This document shows positions 44,978 to 57,334 of a stretch of DNA of 64,000 nucleotides, one piece after another. The first letter of the stretch is position 1, and every line of letters begins with the position of its first letter. The DNA is from Acinetobacter nosocomialis (lineage in GTDB: Bacteria > Pseudomonadota > Gammaproteobacteria > Pseudomonadales > Moraxellaceae): NCBI GenBank assembly GCA_025736915.1, contig CP107049.1:2108001-2172000 (forward strand), in the 5' to 3' direction. A model generated the notes under the pieces. That model was given only the letters and a program-made list of their open reading frames with translations. It had not been told where the DNA came from and did no database searches. The position numbers and the translations under genes are program-made.

Positions 44978-45604
44978 ATGTCTTTGCAAATTTGGTTTGC
45001 TTATATGCTGGCCTGTTGGGTTATTAGTATTTCTCCAGGAGCGGGCGCGATTGCTTCTATGTCGAGTGGTCTAAACTATGGTTTTAGACATGGTTACTGG
45101 AATGCGATTGGTTTGCAAATTGCTTTGTTAATTCAAATCATGATTGTAGCGGCGGGTGTGGGTGTTTTATTTGCAACGACCCCATTGGCTTTTCAAGCCG
45201 TTAAGTGGTTTGGGGTAGCTTATTTATTGTATTTAGCCTATTTGCAGTGGACAGCACCTATAAAAGACATCGAAATTCAACATGAAAAAAAGAATAAGTC
45301 TATTTCAGCGCTGCTATTGAATGGCTTTGTGGTCAATATCAGTAACCCAAAAGCGATTGTATTTTTATTGGCGGTTTTGCCTCAGTTCTTAGATTTAAGC
45401 AAACCTCAATGGATACAATATCTGATTATGGCTGCTACTATGATTACCATTGATTTAATTGTAATGGCTGGATATACAGGGCTGGCGTCAAAGGTTTTAA
45501 GGTTACTTCGCTCACCTAAACAACAAAAATATTTAAATCGTGGTTTTGCTGTCATGTTTAGTTGCGCAGCTTTATTACTCAGTACAGTTCATCAAGCAGC
45601 CTGA
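44978..45604 (+). CDS. LysE/RhtB family amino-acid exporter
   Basis: 208-aa inner-membrane protein with about six helices. The N-terminus MSLQIWFAYMLACWVISISPGAGAI carries the conserved SPGP-like motif of the RhtB family and LNYGFRHGYWNAIGLQ follows. ATG 44978 is chosen although no ribosome site is clear: a TATAAT at 44948-44953 would start transcription near 44960, downstream of the other in-frame start (TTG 44915), leaving a leader of under 20 nt. It converges with znuB, 1 bp between stops. Confidence 0.82.
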   Translation: MSLQIWFAYMLACWVISISPGAGAIASMSSGLNYGFRHGYWNAIGLQIALLIQIMIVAAGVGVLFATTPLAFQAVKWFGVAYLLYLAYLQWTAPIKDIEIQHEKKNKSISALLLNGFVVNISNPKAIVFLLAVLPQFLDLSKPQWIQYLIMAATMITIDLIVMAGYTGLASKVLRLLRSPKQQKYLNRGFAVMFSCAALLLSTVHQAA

Positions 45605-45605
45605 T

Positions 45606-46415
45606 TTAGGCCGCTTGAGTTTGGTTTTTGATTTTTTGAACCATGAAAATAAGAGCAAAACCCAAAGCCATACATAAAACAATACTGAGGCCAGTTGAGA
45701 TATTTAGTGCTGCGCTTGACCATAGGCCGACACTGACACCAAGTTGAGCTAAAACAAAAGCCCAAACAACCATTTGCTTTGGTGAATGAGCGAGTAGTCG
45801 AGCGCTCAATGCTGGAATAACCAGTAAAGCACCCATTAAAAGTGAACCTACTGCTCGTAAAGCTAACACTGTAAATAACGCTAGCAGTAACATAAAAATG
45901 AGACGCTGCCATTTCGCATTTACGCCTTCACTAATTGCAATGTCTGGATCAATGGCAATTTGAATTTGAGGCTGCCAAAAGCGATAAAGAATTGTCAGTG
46001 ATACGGCAATAATTAATGTGAAAACAGGTAAATCGTGCCAGTCGATACTGAGTAAATCACCGAATAAATAACTTAAAAGCTCTGGTCTTAAACTTGGAAC
46101 ATGTTGAATAAATAGAAGACCACTACATAGTAATGTTGCTGAGCATAAGGCAAGTAGAGCATCGTTTGGCAAACGATTGTCATGCAGTGCCCATAAAATA
46201 GCGACTAATAAAATGGCAGTACCTGCCACGCCAAGCCACAAAGGAAGGCTTAAAGCACCAGCAATTGCTACTCCAAGTAAGGTTCCATGTGCCATGGTGT
46301 CTGCAAAAAAAGACATACGTCTCCATAGCATGAGACAACCAAGTGGTGCGGTCAAAAAGACCAATAAGGTTCCCATAATCCATGCGGGCAACAATAATTG
46401 TAACCATTCCATCAT
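45606..46415 (-). CDS. znuB: Zinc ABC transporter permease ZnuB
   Basis: 269-aa inner-membrane permease of the ABC-3 family with about eight helices. PLGCLMLWRRMSFFADTMAHGTLLGVAIA near the N-terminus and LRAVGSLLMGALLVIPALSARLLA in the middle are typical of ZnuB/MntB permeases. It starts 3 bp after the ZnuC gene and is the last gene of the zur-znuC-znuB unit. Zinc specificity follows from Zur in the same operon and ZnuA across the divergent promoter. Confidence 0.94.
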   Translation of the reverse strand: MMEWLQLLLPAWIMGTLLVFLTAPLGCLMLWRRMSFFADTMAHGTLLGVAIAGALSLPLWLGVAGTAILLVAILWALHDNRLPNDALLALCSATLLCSGLLFIQHVPSLRPELLSYLFGDLLSIDWHDLPVFTLIIAVSLTILYRFWQPQIQIAIDPDIAISEGVNAKWQRLIFMLLLALFTVLALRAVGSLLMGALLVIPALSARLLAHSPKQMVVWAFVLAQLGVSVGLWSSAALNISTGLSIVLCMALGFALIFMVQKIKNQTQAA

Positions 46416-46418
46416 GGC

Positions 46419-47207
46419 TTAAGCTTCCGGTTCTGGGTGAATGTGAGGTCGACTATTGTGAGGGCAGGGGTGTGCTGCATCACCATGCGCACAGTGGTCA
46501 TGATGGTGTTGATAAAAGACTCGCTGGGTACCAAATATTGCCTGATACTCAGGATGCTGTTGAATATTTTCAGGTAAACCGCTGCAGCATATATGTTTAT
46601 TTAAACAAACAACTCTATGCGTCCCTTGCATAACCCACTGTAAATCGTGGGAAACAATTAAAATGGCACATCCATAACGCTCCGGCAGACTACGCACATA
46701 CTCATAAAGCTCAGCTTCAGATTGAATATCTAGACCTTGCATCGGTTCATCAAGAACGAGGATATCTGGCTTTCTAAGTAAAGCACGTGCAAGCAGCACA
46801 CGTTGGCGCTCTCCACCAGAAAGCTGCTGTACTTTTGATTGTTGTAGCTTTGCAATGCCAGTGTCTTGAATAATTTCTTGGCGAAGGGCAGGGGTACATT
46901 TTTCAAGATCTAATAAATCTTGAACACGTAAAGGAAGACTATGAGAAGGGTTAAACTTTTGAGGGACATAAGCCATTTTTAGTTTTTTGTCGCTTATGAC
47001 ACGTCCGCTACTTGGTTTTAAAATTCCAAGTAGAACTTTAATTAAAGTCGACTTACCCGCACCATTTGGACCAATTAAGGTCACAATTTCATTTTGATGC
47101 AGATCAAAATCGACTTTTTTTAATATATCCCGATCATCACGGTGAACAGAAATCTGTTCAAGTTGAATCAATACAGGATTTAGCGAGCTGTGCGGCACTG
47201 CTGGCAT
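46419..47207 (-). CDS. znuC: Zinc ABC transporter ATP-binding protein ZnuC
   Basis: 262-aa ATPase: Walker A LIGPNGAGKSTLIKV, signature LSGGERQRVLLARALL, Walker B LVLDEPMQGLD, and the switch SHDLQWV. The C-terminal tail is His- and Cys-rich (YQHHHDHCAHGDAAHPCPHN), plausible zinc binding. It overlaps the end of zur by 28 bp, so its translation is probably coupled to zur. Confidence 0.95.
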   Translation of the reverse strand: MPAVPHSSLNPVLIQLEQISVHRDDRDILKKVDFDLHQNEIVTLIGPNGAGKSTLIKVLLGILKPSSGRVISDKKLKMAYVPQKFNPSHSLPLRVQDLLDLEKCTPALRQEIIQDTGIAKLQQSKVQQLSGGERQRVLLARALLRKPDILVLDEPMQGLDIQSEAELYEYVRSLPERYGCAILIVSHDLQWVMQGTHRVVCLNKHICCSGLPENIQQHPEYQAIFGTQRVFYQHHHDHCAHGDAAHPCPHNSRPHIHPEPEA

Positions 47208-47677
47208 TTCCCCGAAATTTCAATAATGCTGTGTTGTGCTGTGAAATCATCTAAAGCTGCAAGTTGGTCGAGTTGTTGAGTCAGACCTTGTGAAGATGCT
47301 TCTTTAACAGTGTGACATTCGGTGCAAATTAAGAATGCAGCTTGATGTCCTTCGCGTGGATGACAGCATGGAATATAAGCATTAATAGATGTTAAGCGAT
47401 GAATTAGACCTTTTTCTAATAAGAAGTCTAAAGTTCTATAAACAGTAGGAGGAGCGGCAGGACGATCTGTTTGACTTTTAATACGTGCTAATAAGTCATA
47501 CGCACCCATTGGACCTGAAGCATTTAAAATGAGTTCAAGAACTTCTTTACGTAAAGGCGTAAGACGTGCACCAACCGCAGAACATAAAGTTTCTGCTTCA
47601 GCTAAACGACTTGCGACATTATGGTGATCATGCACACCATGCAAAGAATCATGATGTTCATGCGTGCAAGAACTCAT
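47180..47677 (-). CDS. zur: Zinc uptake regulator Zur
   Basis: Fur-family repressor that blocks zinc uptake genes when zinc is bound. The winged helix (LTPLRKEVLELILNASGPMGAYDLLARI, PPTVYRTLDFLLEKGLIHRL) is followed by a metal-binding half with HPREGHQAAFLICTECHTVKEA and a terminal CQQC, giving two Cys pairs for structural zinc. The N-terminus is His-rich (HEHHD, HGVHDHH). I chose ATG 47677 because GAGG lies 8 nt before it; ATG 47683, two codons earlier, is only 2 nt from that site. It shares an operator region with divergent znuA. Confidence 0.93.
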   Translation of the reverse strand: MSSCTHEHHDSLHGVHDHHNVASRLAEAETLCSAVGARLTPLRKEVLELILNASGPMGAYDLLARIKSQTDRPAAPPTVYRTLDFLLEKGLIHRLTSINAYIPCCHPREGHQAAFLICTECHTVKEASSQGLTQQLDQLAALDDFTAQHSIIEISGKCQQCRTAR

Positions 47678-47711
47678 AGACATAACCTCAAATTTTTAAT
47701 GGAATATTAGC

Positions 47712-47772
47712 ATGAAGCGATGCTTCATTCGATTAATCTTAGGTATTTTTGTAACTTTGTTATATTATAACA
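47712..47772. promoter_or_regulatory. zur-znuA operator region (Zur box)
   Basis: TGTTATATTATAACA (47758-47772) is a perfect 7-1-7 palindrome that fits the gamma-proteobacterial Zur box core. It ends 32 bp before the znuA start. A second palindrome, ATGAAGC-GAT-GCTTCAT (47712-47728), lies 29-35 bp upstream of zur and has a different sequence, so it may bind another factor or form an mRNA hairpin. Confidence 0.8.
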
Positions 47773-47804
47773 TGCTTCGAGCTATTACTAATTGATGGTC
47801 TGTC

Positions 47805-48644
47805 ATGTTCCGCGTTTTTGTTTTCAGTATGTTCTCTTTAATGAGTACGCTAGGTTGGAGTCAGGGTTTGGTTGTCTCTACACATCCAATCTATTTGATT
47901 GCAAAAGAAATTACTAAAGGCGTTGAAGAGCCTCAGTTATTGCTACAAGGGCAAAGTGGGCATGACGTACAACTCACCCCAGCACATCGTAAAGCAATCA
48001 ATGATGCTTCTTTGGTGATTTGGTTAGGAAAAGCTCATGAAGCTCCTTTAAACAAATTGCTGAGTAACAATAAGAAAGCAATTTCTTTATTAGACAGTGG
48101 TATTCTTACTGTTTTGCCACAGCGTAATACGCGTGGCGTGGCGTTACCAAATACTGTAGATACACATGTCTGGTTAGAACCAAACAATGCAGTGCGGATT
48201 GGTTTTTTTATTGCGGCTTTGCGCTCGCAGCAGCATCCTGAAAGTAAAGCGAAATATTGGAATAATGCTAATGCATTTGCTCGGAATATGTTGCAGGCAG
48301 CTCAAGCTTACGATAGCTCAAGTAATGGTAAACCTTACTGGTCTTATCATGATGCTTATCAGTATTTGGAACGCTCGCTTAATTTAAAGTTTGCAGGTGC
48401 TTTAACGGATGACCCGCATGTTGCGCCTACAGCGGCTCAAATTAAGTATCTTAATGATAATCGTCCAAAACCTCAGATGTGTTTACTTGCAGAAAGTTTC
48501 ACAACAAAAGGTCAATATCAGAAACTGGGCAGTATTACCTTCCAACCCGTTGATGAAAGTATGAATAATGAGGATGATTTTGTAACAGCATGGAAGAAAC
48601 TGGCTATAAAAACCGATAAATGCGTATTAAATACGCAAAAGTAA
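47805..48644 (+). CDS. znuA: Zinc-binding periplasmic protein ZnuA
   Basis: 279 aa with a signal peptide (FVFSMFSLMSTLGWSQG). Zinc-site His residues typical of the cluster A-I ZnuA proteins are visible: VVSTHPIYLIAKEIT, GHDVQLTPAH, DTHVWLEPNN and DDPHVAPT. There is no long His/Asp-rich loop, unlike E. coli ZnuA. It delivers zinc to ZnuBC, encoded divergently. The Zur box lies just upstream. Confidence 0.93.
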   Translation: MFRVFVFSMFSLMSTLGWSQGLVVSTHPIYLIAKEITKGVEEPQLLLQGQSGHDVQLTPAHRKAINDASLVIWLGKAHEAPLNKLLSNNKKAISLLDSGILTVLPQRNTRGVALPNTVDTHVWLEPNNAVRIGFFIAALRSQQHPESKAKYWNNANAFARNMLQAAQAYDSSSNGKPYWSYHDAYQYLERSLNLKFAGALTDDPHVAPTAAQIKYLNDNRPKPQMCLLAESFTTKGQYQKLGSITFQPVDESMNNEDDFVTAWKKLAIKTDKCVLNTQK

Positions 48645-48721
48645 GATAAAAAGTAAACAAAGGCTGACTGTAGCGTCAGCACCACCTGTCACGAAAAACC
48701 CCGACTAAAGTCGGGAAAAGA

Positions 48722-48750
48722 TTGCATGTTCAGGGGTGTAACTCTATAAT
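48722..48750 (+). promoter_or_regulatory. Sigma70-type promoter of the atp operon
   Basis: TTGCAT (48722-48727), a 17-bp spacer and a perfect TATAAT (48745-48750) precede atpI by 64 bp. No other good promoter lies between znuA and atpI. A CCCGACT hairpin at 48700-48715 just upstream has a T-run only on the minus strand. Confidence 0.8.
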
Positions 48751-48814
48751 GCCTGCGATTAAAAGCGATCATCAGCTAAACTTGTCAAGCATTTATGCTG
48801 TGAGTGGATAAATA

Positions 48815-49213
48815 ATGAGCCAAACTAGTCGCTTGATTGACCGACGATTAGCAAAAGCTTTGGTCTTCTTACAAGCATGCATGATCCCTGTTTCCGCACT
48901 TGTGGCGTGGAGCATAAAAGACATGACAGCAGCATTAAGTGCGGCACTTGGTGCATTGGTCTGCTGGCTTGCTACCAGTTATTTTGCGTGGCAATCCTTC
49001 AGAACAGCAGGTGCGAGAGCATCGAAACAAGTGCTGTCTAACATGTATAGGGGCATGTTAGGCAAATTTGCAATCATGATCGTTGGATTTATTTTGATTT
49101 TGAGCAATGTTAAACCTTTATCACCGTTAGCATTGCTGTTTGGTTTTATCCTCGTTCAAATGATGTCGTGGGTTGCTCCTTTTTGGGTTTCACGTCTACA
49201 AAAACGAGTATAG
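48815..49213 (+). CDS. atpI: ATP synthase protein I
   Basis: 132-aa inner-membrane protein with four hydrophobic segments (FLQACMIPVSALVAW, ALSAALGALVCWLATSYFAW, FAIMIVGFILILSNV, ALLFGFILVQMMSW). AtpI is non-essential and helps assemble the c-ring in other bacteria. It is identified by size, topology and its place as first gene of the atp operon, 104 bp before atpB. Confidence 0.9.
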   Translation: MSQTSRLIDRRLAKALVFLQACMIPVSALVAWSIKDMTAALSAALGALVCWLATSYFAWQSFRTAGARASKQVLSNMYRGMLGKFAIMIVGFILILSNVKPLSPLALLFGFILVQMMSWVAPFWVSRLQKRV

Positions 49214-49314
49214 AAACAAGAAGAATTGAAGATTTTTTGGAGGGTGGCGAGATATCGACAGTACGCCGATGTTCGTTTCCCTTCTTTTTAGTAATTGACA
49301 TTGACCAGGTGTGA

Positions 49315-50193
<879 letters not shown>

Positions 50194-50244
50194 TGGTATT
50201 GCCTAACTATCAAATGATGGTTGGGCTGAATTTTTTTAATTTAA

Positions 50245-50523
<279 letters not shown>

Positions 50524-50561
50524 TCAGCTTAATTCCGAAATCCACTATTTGAGGAATTGCA

Positions 50562-51032
50562 ATGAATATCAACCTCACATTGATTGGTCAAGCGATTGCG
50601 TTTGCGTTTTTTGTCGCATTCTGCATGAAGTTTGTTTGGCCACCACTAATCAATGCGATTAGTGAGCGTCAGCGTAAAATCGCTGATGGCTTAAATGCAG
50701 CAGAAAAAGCGAAAGCTGACCTTGCCGATGCACAAGCGCAAGTGAAGCAAGAGCTTGATGCAGCTAAAGCACAAGCGGCTCAATTGATCGAACAAGCGAA
50801 CCGTCGTGCAGCGCAATTGATCGAAGAAGCTCGTACTCAAGCTGCGGCTGAAGGTGAGCGTATTCGTCAACAAGCTAAAGAAGTTGTTGATCAAGAGATC
50901 AATTCTGCTCGCGAAGAATTACGTCAACAAGTAGCTGCCTTGGCAGTGACTGGTGCAGAAAAGATCCTGAACCAACAAGTTGATGCAGAAGCTCATAACG
51001 CCATGCTGTCTCAGCTGGCTGCTAAACTTTAA
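50562..51032 (+). CDS. atpF: ATP synthase Fo subunit b
   Basis: 156-aa peripheral stalk subunit: one N-terminal membrane helix ([22 protein letters not shown]) and a long charged helix rich in Ala, Gln, Glu and Lys ([20 protein letters not shown]) that dimerises as a right-handed coiled coil. Start behind TGAGGAATTG. It lies 38 bp after atpE and 12 bp before atpH. Confidence 0.97.
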   Translation: MNINLTLIGQAIAFAFFVAFCMKFVWPPLINAISERQRKIADGLNAAEKAKADLADAQAQVKQELDAAKAQAAQLIEQANRRAAQLIEEARTQAAAEGERIRQQAKEVVDQEINSAREELRQQVAALAVTGAEKILNQQVDAEAHNAMLSQLAAKL

Positions 51033-51044
51033 GCGAGGCGAATT

Positions 51045-51581
51045 ATGGCTGAACTCTTGACGTTGGCACGTCCGTATGCCAAAGCAGCATTTGCTTATGC
51101 TTCTGAGCAAGGTGCAACAGACAATTGGTCGAATGCGTTACAAGTGCTCAGTGCTGCGGTGCAAGACGAAGCATTTTCCGCTTATTTAAATCGCCCTGAA
51201 CTTACTCCTGCGGAGCAAGTGAAGCTTTTTGCTAAAGTTTTAGGTGAAGATCAATCTCAAGCAGTGTCTAACTTTTTGACACTTCTTGCAGATAACGATC
51301 GATTAGTGTTGTTACCTGAAATTGCAGCAGAATATGAACAGCTTAAATCACAGAATAACAATACGGTTGATGTCGTGATTGAATCGGCGTTTCCGTTAAC
51401 TTCTGTTCAGGAACAATTGCTTGCACATGCGTTAGAAAAACGCTTCAAGGCAGCAGTTAATGTTTCTGTCGAAGTTAATCCTGCTTTGATTGCAGGTGTG
51501 GTTATTCGTGCAGGCGATCAAGTGATAGATGATTCTGCGCTTAACAAGCTTGAAAAAATGCGTACTCGTCTTCTTGCATAA
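51045..51581 (+). CDS. atpH: ATP synthase F1 subunit delta
   Basis: 178-aa stator subunit joining the b stalk to F1. [20 protein letters not shown] at the N-terminus and the C-terminal [29 protein letters not shown] are typical. It follows atpF by 12 bp and precedes atpA by 46 bp. Confidence 0.97.
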   Translation: MAELLTLARPYAKAAFAYASEQGATDNWSNALQVLSAAVQDEAFSAYLNRPELTPAEQVKLFAKVLGEDQSQAVSNFLTLLADNDRLVLLPEIAAEYEQLKSQNNNTVDVVIESAFPLTSVQEQLLAHALEKRFKAAVNVSVEVNPALIAGVVIRAGDQVIDDSALNKLEKMRTRLLA

Positions 51582-51627
51582 TGCAAATGATGAAGACTGA
51601 ACTAATAAAAGATTGAGGAATAGCGCA

Positions 51628-53172
51628 ATGCAACAACTGAATCCATCCGAGATCAGTGCGCTCATTAAACAGCGTATCGGAGATCTGGACACCAGCGCGA
51701 CCGCTAAAAACGAAGGTACCATTGTTATGGTATCCGACGGTATCGTGCGTATTCACGGTCTTGCTGATGCAATGTACGGTGAAATGATCGAATTCGACGG
51801 CGGCTTATTTGGTATGGCACTGAACCTAGAACAGGATTCAGTGGGTGCCGTTGTTTTAGGTAACTACCTAAGCCTTCAAGAAGGTCAAAAAGCTCGTTGT
51901 ACAGGTCGTGTTTTAGAAGTTCCAGTTGGTCCTGAACTTCTTGGCCGTGTAGTAGATGCTTTGGGTAACCCAATTGATGGTAAAGGCCCAATTGATGCAA
52001 AATTAACTGATGCTGTTGAAAAAGTAGCACCAGGCGTAATTTGGCGTCAATCTGTAGACGAGCCTGTTCAAACTGGTTATAAATCAGTTGATACCATGAT
52101 TCCTGTGGGTCGTGGTCAGCGTGAGTTGATTATTGGTGACCGTCAAACTGGTAAAACAGCAATGGCGATCGATGCGATTATCGCTCAGAAAAACTCTGGC
52201 ATTAAGTGTGTATACGTTGCGATTGGTCAAAAACAATCAACAATTGCAAACGTTGTACGTAAGCTAGAAGAAACTGGCGCTATGGCGTATACAACTGTTG
52301 TCGCTGCTGCGGCTGCTGATCCTGCTGCAATGCAGTACTTAGCTCCGTACTCTGGCTGTACAATGGGTGAATACTTCCGTGACCGCGGTGAAGACGCTCT
52401 TATCATTTATGATGATTTGTCTAAGCAAGCTGTTGCTTACCGTCAAATTTCATTGCTTTTACGTCGTCCACCAGGTCGTGAAGCGTATCCAGGTGACGTA
52501 TTCTATCTTCACTCACGTCTTCTTGAACGTGCTTCTCGTGTATCTGCTGAATACGTTGAGAAATTCACTAATGGCGCAGTAACTGGTCAAACTGGTTCTT
52601 TAACTGCATTGCCAATTATTGAAACTCAAGCAGGTGACGTATCTGCATTCGTACCAACGAACGTAATTTCGATTACTGACGGTCAGATCTTCTTAGAAAC
52701 ATCATTATTCAACGCAGGTATCCGTCCTGCTGTGAACGCGGGTATCTCTGTATCTCGTGTTGGTGGTTCTGCTCAAACTAAGATCATCAAAAAATTGTCT
52801 GGTGGTATCCGTACTGCTTTAGCACAATACCGTGAATTGGCTGCGTTTGCTCAGTTTGCTTCTGACCTTGACGAAGCAACTCGTAAGCAACTTGAACATG
52901 GTCAACGCGTAACTGAGTTAATGAAGCAAAAACAATATGCTCCTTACTCAATTGCTGACCAAGCTGTTTCTGTTTATGCATCTAACGAAGGCTATATGGC
53001 TGACGTAGAAGTTAAGAAAATCGTAGACTTTGATGCTGCGTTAATTGCTTACTTCCGTTCTGAATATGCTCCGTTGATGAAACAAATCGATGAAACTGGT
53101 GATTACAACAAAGACATCGAAGCAGCAATCAAAGCAGGTATTGAAAGCTTTAAAGCGACTCAAACTTACTAA
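51628..53172 (+). CDS. atpA: ATP synthase F1 subunit alpha
   Basis: 514 aa non-catalytic nucleotide-binding subunit. P-loop [13 protein letters not shown] near residue 170 and the ATPase alpha/beta signature near [24 protein letters not shown] are visible. ATG 51628 follows TTGAGGAA; the in-frame TTG at 51613 overlaps that site and is not the start. A small CGAAAG hairpin lies in the 77-bp gap before atpG. Confidence 0.98.
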   Translation: MQQLNPSEISALIKQRIGDLDTSATAKNEGTIVMVSDGIVRIHGLADAMYGEMIEFDGGLFGMALNLEQDSVGAVVLGNYLSLQEGQKARCTGRVLEVPVGPELLGRVVDALGNPIDGKGPIDAKLTDAVEKVAPGVIWRQSVDEPVQTGYKSVDTMIPVGRGQRELIIGDRQTGKTAMAIDAIIAQKNSGIKCVYVAIGQKQSTIANVVRKLEETGAMAYTTVVAAAAADPAAMQYLAPYSGCTMGEYFRDRGEDALIIYDDLSKQAVAYRQISLLLRRPPGREAYPGDVFYLHSRLLERASRVSAEYVEKFTNGAVTGQTGSLTALPIIETQAGDVSAFVPTNVISITDGQIFLETSLFNAGIRPAVNAGISVSRVGGSAQTKIIKKLSGGIRTALAQYRELAAFAQFASDLDEATRKQLEHGQRVTELMKQKQYAPYSIADQAVSVYASNEGYMADVEVKKIVDFDAALIAYFRSEYAPLMKQIDETGDYNKDIEAAIKAGIESFKATQTY

Positions 53173-53249
53173 GTTCAGTTTTAGTTAAGTTTGGTTCACG
53201 GATCAACCTTCGGAAGCTCGAAAGGGCTTTCGAATACTAGGTTAAGCGT

Positions 53250-54119
53250 ATGGCAAATTTAAAAGAAATTCGCGCCAAAGTAGCTAGTATCAAGAGCACG
53301 CAAAAGATTACTCGCGCGATGCAAATGGTAGCTGCTTCTAAAATGCGTCGTGCGCAAGAGCGCATGGCTCAAGGCCGTCCGTATGCCGATAATATGCGCC
53401 GTGTAATTGCTCACTTGGTACAAGCAAACCCTGAATATAAACACCGTTATATGGTTGACCGCCCAGTTAAGCGTGTTGGCTATATCGTAGTGTCTTCAGA
53501 TCGTGGTTTGGCAGGTGGCTTGAACATTAACTTGTTCAAGAAAGTTGTGCAGCATGTCAAAGCACAACAACAGCAGTCAATTGAAGTTGAATTTGCTTTA
53601 ATTGGTCAAAAAGCGGTTTCGTTTTTTAAGAATTACGGCGGTAAAGTGCTTGGTGCAACTACCCAACTTGGCGATGCGCCGAGTTTGGAACAGTTAACTG
53701 GCTCAGTGCAAGTTATGCTTGATGCATTTGATAAGGGCGAATTAGATCGTATCTATCTCGTATCAAATGGCTTCGTTAATGCAATGACTCAGCAGCCTAA
53801 AGTAGAACAACTTGTTCCTTTAGCACCAGCAGAAGAAGGCGATGACCTCAACCGTACTTATGGTTGGGATTATATCTACGAACCAGAAGCAGAAGAATTG
53901 TTAAATGGTTTGTTGGTTCGCTATATCGAGTCTATGGTTTATCAAGGTGTGATTGAAAACGTTGCATGTGAGCAGTCAGCTCGTATGGTCGCGATGAAAG
54001 CAGCGACAGACAACGCAGGACAATTGATTAAAGACCTACAACTCATTTACAACAAGCTGCGTCAAGCCGCGATTACTCAGGAAATTTCCGAGATCGTTGG
54101 CGGTGCCGCTGCCGTTTAA
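53250..54119 (+). CDS. atpG: ATP synthase F1 subunit gamma
   Basis: 289-aa central rotor shaft. N-terminal [29 protein letters not shown] and C-terminal [38 protein letters not shown] helices form the coiled coil inside the alpha3-beta3 ring. Normal length; in line with the other atp genes. Confidence 0.98.
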   Translation: MANLKEIRAKVASIKSTQKITRAMQMVAASKMRRAQERMAQGRPYADNMRRVIAHLVQANPEYKHRYMVDRPVKRVGYIVVSSDRGLAGGLNINLFKKVVQHVKAQQQQSIEVEFALIGQKAVSFFKNYGGKVLGATTQLGDAPSLEQLTGSVQVMLDAFDKGELDRIYLVSNGFVNAMTQQPKVEQLVPLAPAEEGDDLNRTYGWDYIYEPEAEELLNGLLVRYIESMVYQGVIENVACEQSARMVAMKAATDNAGQLIKDLQLIYNKLRQAAITQEISEIVGGAAAV

Positions 54120-54134
54120 CATTATTAAGTTTGA

Positions 54135-55544
<1,410 letters not shown>

Positions 55545-55561
55545 TTTAAGGAGATCATCTC

Positions 55562-55981
55562 ATGGCGACTATGCAATGTGATGTCGTAAGTGTTAAAGAG
55601 TCTATTTACTCTGGCGCAGTGACGATGTTAATCGCGAAAGGTGCAGGTGGTGAACTTGGTATTTTGCCAGGTCACGCTCCACTTGTAACTTTGCTTCAAC
55701 CGGGCCCGATTCGTGTTCTGTTGGAAAATGGTACAGAAGAAATCGTCTATGTATCTGGCGGTGTTTTAGAAGTTCAACCTCATGTTGTAACGGTTCTTGC
55801 AGATACTGCAATCCGTGCTGACAATTTGGATGAAGCTGCAATTTTAGAAGCACGTAAAAATGCTGAACAATTGCTTGCAAACCAAAAGAGTGATTTGGAC
55901 TCAGCTGCTGCTTTGGCATCTCTTTCAGAGATCTCAGGCCAGCTTGAAACAATCCGTAAAATCAAAAACCGCGCTCAATAA
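55562..55981 (+). CDS. atpC: ATP synthase F1 subunit epsilon
   Basis: 139 aa. The N-terminal beta-sandwich (VSVKESIYSGAVTMLIAKGAGGELGILPGHAPLVT) and two C-terminal helices (from about 88) that can inhibit ATP hydrolysis are both present. It is the last atp gene, 17 bp after atpD, and its stop lies inside a GC-rich hairpin followed by the operon terminator. Confidence 0.97.
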   Translation: MATMQCDVVSVKESIYSGAVTMLIAKGAGGELGILPGHAPLVTLLQPGPIRVLLENGTEEIVYVSGGVLEVQPHVVTVLADTAIRADNLDEAAILEARKNAEQLLANQKSDLDSAAALASLSEISGQLETIRKIKNRAQ

Positions 55982-56000
55982 GACGCGGTTCGAGATTGAA

Positions 56001-56027
56001 AAAGCCACCGTAAAGGTGGCTTTTTTT
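56001..56027 (+). terminator. atp operon terminator
   Basis: Nine-bp stem AAAGCCACC / GGTGGCTTT (56001-56009, 56015-56023), loop GTAAA, followed by a run of T. It lies 19 bp after the atpC stop. The convergent lipoprotein gene ends at 56044. Confidence 0.92.
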
Positions 56028-56043
56028 ATTCTTGAAAAGAAAA

Positions 56044-56643
56044 TTAAGAATCAGTTTTTGAATCTGATTTTTCATCTCCTGCCATAATCAGTGCAGCGAG
56101 TTTGACCATATCCATTTGGATAGTATTAAGTTGCTTCTCAATTTGGTCGAAATCAATTTGTTCTAATTTTCCATTTAATAAAGGCATACTTAAAGCTTGT
56201 TGGTTTGCTTGTAGTAGGTTTTGACGAATATTTTCAACTTCCTGACTTCTTATATCTAAAGTCAATAATGCTTGATTTAAGCCTTTTAGTTGCTGTTTTA
56301 ATGTCGTTACAGTTGTTTTTAGCTCTTGCTTATCTTCATCTTGAATGGCTTGTTCAACATCAAGTTGAGTGTCTTTAAGCTTTTCAATATAGTCGCCAGC
56401 TTTTAACTGTAAGTTAGCCGCGTCACGAACGATATAAAAAACATTACCGCTTTTTAACTCAGTTTTATTTTTTGTAGGTGTGATTTCTTGTGAAGAATCA
56501 TCTGCTTGTTCTGATACTTGGTCATTGGTTTGAGTAGACTCTTGTTCCTTAGCATGGTCTTGTGCCTGATCGCATCCAAGTAACAACATACCTGAAGCAA
56601 AAATCACAAATGGAAAAAATGCGCCTTGTAAAACTTTTTTCAT
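56044..56643 (-). CDS. Lipoprotein with helical periplasmic domain, unknown function
   Basis: 199 aa. Signal peptide KKVLQGAFFPFVIFASGMLLLGC ends in a lipobox (LLGC). Residues about 25-60 are a Gln/Glu/Asp/Ser-rich linker. The rest is mostly helical and charged (LKAGDYIEKLKDTQLDVEQA, LKTTVTTLKQQLKGLNQALL), likely a coiled-coil bundle. ATG 56643 gives a normal signal peptide; the start four codons upstream is not needed. I recognise no family; neighbours give no functional hint. Confidence 0.72.
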   Translation of the reverse strand: MKKVLQGAFFPFVIFASGMLLLGCDQAQDHAKEQESTQTNDQVSEQADDSSQEITPTKNKTELKSGNVFYIVRDAANLQLKAGDYIEKLKDTQLDVEQAIQDEDKQELKTTVTTLKQQLKGLNQALLTLDIRSQEVENIRQNLLQANQQALSMPLLNGKLEQIDFDQIEKQLNTIQMDMVKLAALIMAGDEKSDSKTDS

Positions 56644-56742
56644 AACTATACACATACCAAGTAAAGCAAGTGCGTACTATATGCATAAAATATGTAGAAA
56701 TAAGGTATTGTTGCAAATGAACAACATTTTGACCAGACAATA

Positions 56743-56768
56743 AAAAAGAGCGCTGTAGCACTCTTTTT
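56743..56768. terminator. Terminator between lipoprotein and glutathione peroxidase genes
   Basis: AAAAAAGAGCGCT / AGCACTCTTTTTT, a 13-position stem with one mismatch and a two-base centre, T-run outgoing on both strands. It lies 20 bp after the peroxidase stop on the minus strand. Confidence 0.8.
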
Positions 56769-56788
56769 TTATGAAATTGCTATAAAAA

Positions 56789-57334
56789 TTATTTAGCTAA
56801 CTCTGCTTCAACTGCTTTTACAATTTGTTCATCATCTGCTGTTAAGTTTGGGGCAAAACGAGCAACAACTTCACCATTTTTATTTACTAAGAATTTCTCA
56901 AAGTTCCATAACACTTCTGGAGCAGGGTTCGTTGGAATACCTAAGCCTTCTAAACGCTCGCGGAAAGGACCTTCACCAATGCGTTCTGGTTGAGCTGCTG
57001 TCAGTGCTTGATAAAGTGGGTGCTTATCTTCGCCTACTACAGAGATTTTTGAGAAAAGTGGGAAATGAACATCGTAGTTTAATGAACAGAATTGTTGAAT
57101 TTCTTCATCCGAACCAGGTTCTTGTTCTTTAAAGTTGTTTGCAGGGAATCCTAAAATTTCAAGACCTTGATCTTTCTTTGCTTGATAAAGTTTCTCTAAG
57201 CCTTCGTATTGTGGAGTTAAACCACATTTAGATGCTGTGTTTACGATTAATAAAACCTTACCTTTATATTGGTCAAGGTCAACCGCTTCACCTGAAATGG
57301 CTTTTACTGGAATGTGATATACAGATTGAGTCAT
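56789..57334 (-). CDS. Glutathione peroxidase (Cys type)
   Basis: 181 aa. Peroxidatic Cys in NTASKCGLTPQYEGLEKLY (Cys instead of selenocysteine), the Gln of LGFPANNFKEQEPGSDEEI and the Trp of VLWNFEKFLVNKNGEVVARF complete the catalytic tetrad. It reduces hydroperoxides, in many bacteria with thioredoxin. ATG 57334 (MTQSVYHIP) follows AGGAAAG; the frame from 57406 adds 24 unlike residues. Confidence 0.93.
   Translation of the reverse strand: MTQSVYHIPVKAISGEAVDLDQYKGKVLLIVNTASKCGLTPQYEGLEKLYQAKKDQGLEILGFPANNFKEQEPGSDEEIQQFCSLNYDVHFPLFSKISVVGEDKHPLYQALTAAQPERIGEGPFRERLEGLGIPTNPAPEVLWNFEKFLVNKNGEVVARFAPNLTADDEQIVKAVEAELAK

Noticed and set aside
48700..48715. CCCGACT hairpin between znuA and atpI as a znuA terminator
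   Set aside because: It is followed by AAAAG on the plus strand; the T-run is only on the minus strand, where no gene needs it. A role in ending znuA is unproven.
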